DNA of 64,000 nt. Source: Plasticicumulans acidivorans. Lineage in GTDB: Bacteria; Pseudomonadota; Gammaproteobacteria; Competibacterales; Competibacteraceae. Below are positions 62,082 to 64,000 of this stretch, piece after piece. Location of the stretch: positions 252,897-316,896 of the forward strand of contig NZ_QGTJ01000005.1 in assembly GCF_003182095.1 (NCBI RefSeq), read 5' to 3'. How positions within the stretch are numbered: the first letter of the stretch is position 1; the number at the start of each line of letters is the position of its first letter. The notes below the pieces were generated by a model, which had not been told where the DNA came from, did not search any database, and worked only from the letters and a program-made list of their open reading frames with translations. A program made the translations under genes and the position numbers.

Positions 62082-62738
62082 ATGGTCAGGCCAAGGCGGA
62101 GTGTGTTTTCCCTGTTTGTCGCATTGTTCGGTGTGCTGGCAGGGGGGACGGCGCTCGCGGGGGAGGTGATCGCCGAGCAGGCCAGTGCACTGCTGGCCCA
62201 GGCGGCGAAATCGCCTCAGGCTAAGACTGAACTGTTGGAAAAAGGACGCGACCGGGCGGCGTTCTGCGCTTATTGCCACGGCAGTGACGGCGGCGCGACG
62301 CGTCCCGACTATCCGAACCTTGCCGGGCAGTCGGTCGACTACCTGGCCGCACAGCTGCGGCAATTTGGTGGCTCTGAGCGCCACCGGCGGGTCATGAACG
62401 AACTCAGCACCGGCATGACCGATGCCGACAAGGCGTTGCTGGTGGCTTACTACAACAGCCTGCCGCCGAAACCGCCGATTCCGGGGGATGCCAAGCAGCT
62501 GGCGGTTGGTAAGGGTTTATTCACGGCACGCTGCCAGTCCTGCCACGGAGTCGATGCTCATGGCATCGAGGGCCGTGCCCGCCTGGCAAGCCAGAAGCCG
62601 GCTTATCTTGAGCGTATCCTGCTGGATTTCCGTGATGGCAGCGACCGCGCCGGTGGTTCCGTGATGCGCGGCTTGGTTAAGCCGCTGTCGGATGACGACG
62701 TCCGGGCACTGGCGGCCTACCTGGCCAGCCTGCCGTGA
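62082..62738 (+). CDS. dihaem cytochrome c (cytochrome c4-like)
   Basis: This 218-residue periplasmic cytochrome has a signal peptide (RRSVFSLFVALFGVLAGGTALAG) and two class I haem motifs, CAYCH (62-66) and CQSCH (151-155). Methionine ligands are plausible in VMNELSTGM and SVMRGLVKPL. The twofold design resembles cytochrome c4, which passes electrons from the bc1 complex to terminal oxidases; petABC is in this window. The ATG at 62082 has GAGGAGGG upstream. Confidence 0.9.
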   Translation: MVRPRRSVFSLFVALFGVLAGGTALAGEVIAEQASALLAQAAKSPQAKTELLEKGRDRAAFCAYCHGSDGGATRPDYPNLAGQSVDYLAAQLRQFGGSERHRRVMNELSTGMTDADKALLVAYYNSLPPKPPIPGDAKQLAVGKGLFTARCQSCHGVDAHGIEGRARLASQKPAYLERILLDFRDGSDRAGGSVMRGLVKPLSDDDVRALAAYLASLP

Positions 62739-62771
62739 CCGTCAGGCTGGACTGGGGCCGTTGATCCAGGC

Positions 62772-63293
62772 TCAGCGGAAGCTGACCACGTCGTTTATGC
62801 GTCGACGTGGCGTGGCCGTCGGCAGTTCGGCGGGATAGCCGATCGTCATCAGTGCGATCGGCTCAAGCTCGGTGTCGAGTGTGAGCAGGCGACGCACTGC
62901 ATCCGTATCGAAGTAACCGATCCAGGCTGAGCCCATGCCGGCGGCGACAACCGCCAGCTGAGCATATGCAGCGGCGATCGTCGTGTCCTGAATGGCGTAG
63001 AGACGTTCGCCTCGTTCCCCGAACTCCCGGGCCGAGCGCTTCGGGTCGGCGCAAAACACCAGGCAGACCGGCGCCTCGGCGATGAACTGCTGATTTTCAG
63101 CGGCCGCAGCCAGGGCGGCTCGCTCCGCGGGGTCGCGCACGACGATGATGCGATAGGCCTGCAGGTCGCCTGCGGAAGGCGCTGCACAGGCCATTTCAAG
63201 GATGGCGTGCAGCGGTGCATCTTCGACCGGCATGTCACTCTGATAATGCCGGACCGAATGCCGGTGGCGTACCGTCGAAAAGAAATCCCACAT
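62772..63293 (-). CDS. nitroreductase-family flavoprotein
   Basis: This 173-residue protein has the FMN-binding nitroreductase fold: FFSTVRHRHSVRHYQSDMPV (arginine and serine contacts), APSAGDLQAYRIIVV, and a C-terminal GMGSAWIGYFDTDAV...IGYPAELP. The substrate is not deducible; BluB- or NfnB-like roles are possible. The ATG at 63293 has GGGAGAG upstream. It starts 17 bp behind bamD and converges on the cytochrome c gene. Confidence 0.88.
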   Translation of the reverse strand: MWDFFSTVRHRHSVRHYQSDMPVEDAPLHAILEMACAAPSAGDLQAYRIIVVRDPAERAALAAAAENQQFIAEAPVCLVFCADPKRSAREFGERGERLYAIQDTTIAAAYAQLAVVAAGMGSAWIGYFDTDAVRRLLTLDTELEPIALMTIGYPAELPTATPRRRINDVVSFR

Positions 63294-63310
63294 CGCCCGC
63301 TCTCCCTTGA

Positions 63311-64000
63311 TCAACGCTTGCCCTGGGCACCTAGCTGGGCGGTCAGCGTCGCCAGCTCCGGGTGCTGCGGATAATTCTGGCGCAGCACGCGCAAGGCGTC
63401 GCTGGCCAGGTCGTACATGCCGAGTCCGATATAGGCGCGTGCCATGACCGCCAGCGCATCACCGGCGGCAGGACTGCTGGCATAGTTGGCAATGATGTAC
63501 TTGGCGCGGTTGATCGCAGCAACGTAGTCGCCACGGTCGGCATAGAAGTGAGCAACGTTGAGCTCGTAGGTCGCCAGGTTGTTGCGCAGGAACAGCATGC
63601 GCTTGCGGGCATCCTCGGCGTAGCGGCTCTGTGGGAATTTGGTCACCAGATCGTTGAAGTCGTTGAACGACTGCATGGCGACGGCGGAGTCGGTTCGTGT
63701 CGGGTCCGGCGGCAGCACGCGATCGAGCGGGCTGCCCTGACGCTCAAAGTTCGTCAGCCCCTTCAGGTAGTAGGCGTAATCGACGAAGGGATGGCGTGGA
63801 TAGGTGCGGATGAAGCGGTCTGCTGCGGCAATGGCTGAATCCGCCTCGCCATCCTTGTAGTATGCGTAGATCGACTCCAGCTGCGCCTGCTGCGCATAGC
63901 GCCCGAACGGATAGCGGGCCTGGAGTTTTTCATAGTAATTGAGCGCCGCCTCGTAATTGCCCTCGTTCAGGTTGTCCTTGGCTTCCGAGTAGAGCTTAGC
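63311..64000 (-). CDS. bamD: outer-membrane assembly lipoprotein BamD (partial, N-terminus beyond window)
   Basis: BamD is the essential TPR lipoprotein of the BAM complex that folds outer-membrane proteins. The visible 229 residues form the TPR array: ALNYYEKLQARYPFGRYAQQAQLESIYAYYK, FIRTYPRHPFVDYAYYLKGLTNF, NDLVTKFPQSRYAEDARKRM, and YELNVAHFYADRGDYVAAINRAKYI. The lipobox lies outside the window. The C-terminus ends LGAQGKR. Confidence 0.95.
   Translation of the reverse strand, partial: AKLYSEAKDNLNEGNYEAALNYYEKLQARYPFGRYAQQAQLESIYAYYKDGEADSAIAAADRFIRTYPRHPFVDYAYYLKGLTNFERQGSPLDRVLPPDPTRTDSAVAMQSFNDFNDLVTKFPQSRYAEDARKRMLFLRNNLATYELNVAHFYADRGDYVAAINRAKYIIANYASSPAAGDALAVMARAYIGLGMYDLASDALRVLRQNYPQHPELATLTAQLGAQGKR

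Overview
The window is a chromosomal stretch of a GC-rich gammaproteobacterium. It is almost entirely core genome: I see no tRNA, rRNA operon, insertion sequence, prophage, CRISPR array or obvious defence island. Three features argue for a deep-branching gammaproteobacterium of the Xanthomonadales/Nevskiales kind rather than an enteric one: an HPr kinase inside a small PTS cluster, murA followed by hisG-hisD-hisC, and pilS/pilR sitting next to sucC/sucD. This placement is inferred from gene order and family content, not from a phylogeny.

Bases 1-9191 are read on the minus strand. They hold lptC-lptA-lptB (LPS transport), rpoN (sigma-54), hpf, and a tightly overlapping chain ptsN-hprK-rapZ-EIIA(Man)-HPr-EI, ending in an alpha/beta hydrolase cut by the window edge. 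There is no sugar permease, so the PTS chain looks like a regulatory phosphorelay. Divergently, 9451-12843 carries mlaFEDCB (retrograde phospholipid transport) and ibaG, then murA, hisGDC, a DUF34/NIF3 protein, petABC (cytochrome bc1), sspA and sspB. On the minus strand follow dolP and yraN, with rsmI divergent from them.

rnpB (RNase P RNA) lies directly after rsmI. Next comes the division and cell wall (dcw) cluster (24449-41464): mraZ, rsmH, ftsL, ftsI, murE, murF, mraY, murD, ftsW, murG, murC, ddl, ftsQ, ftsA, ftsZ. It has a clear sigma-70 promoter and MraZ-box repeats in front and a strong terminator behind. murB is absent from this cluster. lpxC, secA, argJ, a Nudix-ThiE fusion and a small membrane-anchored protein follow.

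From 48330 to 58015 the minus strand carries a type IV pilus block in transcription order: a small zinc-ribbon membrane protein, pilS, pilR, pilA, pilB, pilC, pilD, coaE, zapD. pilA has a good sigma-54 promoter, which fits with pilSR and rpoN in the same window. The pilD-pilA part is visibly AT-richer than its surroundings. The end of the window holds sucC-sucD, nadE, a dihaem cytochrome c, a nitroreductase-like flavoprotein and the 3' part of bamD.

No wholly new system stands out. The most useful leads are: the permease-free HprK phosphorelay with an appended hydrolase; paired operator-like repeats over the rpoN promoter; the MraZ operator and TTG start; a 21-bp perfect stem without a U-tract between lpxC and secA; a ThiE domain that lacks expected active-site motifs; and two small uncharacterised proteins.
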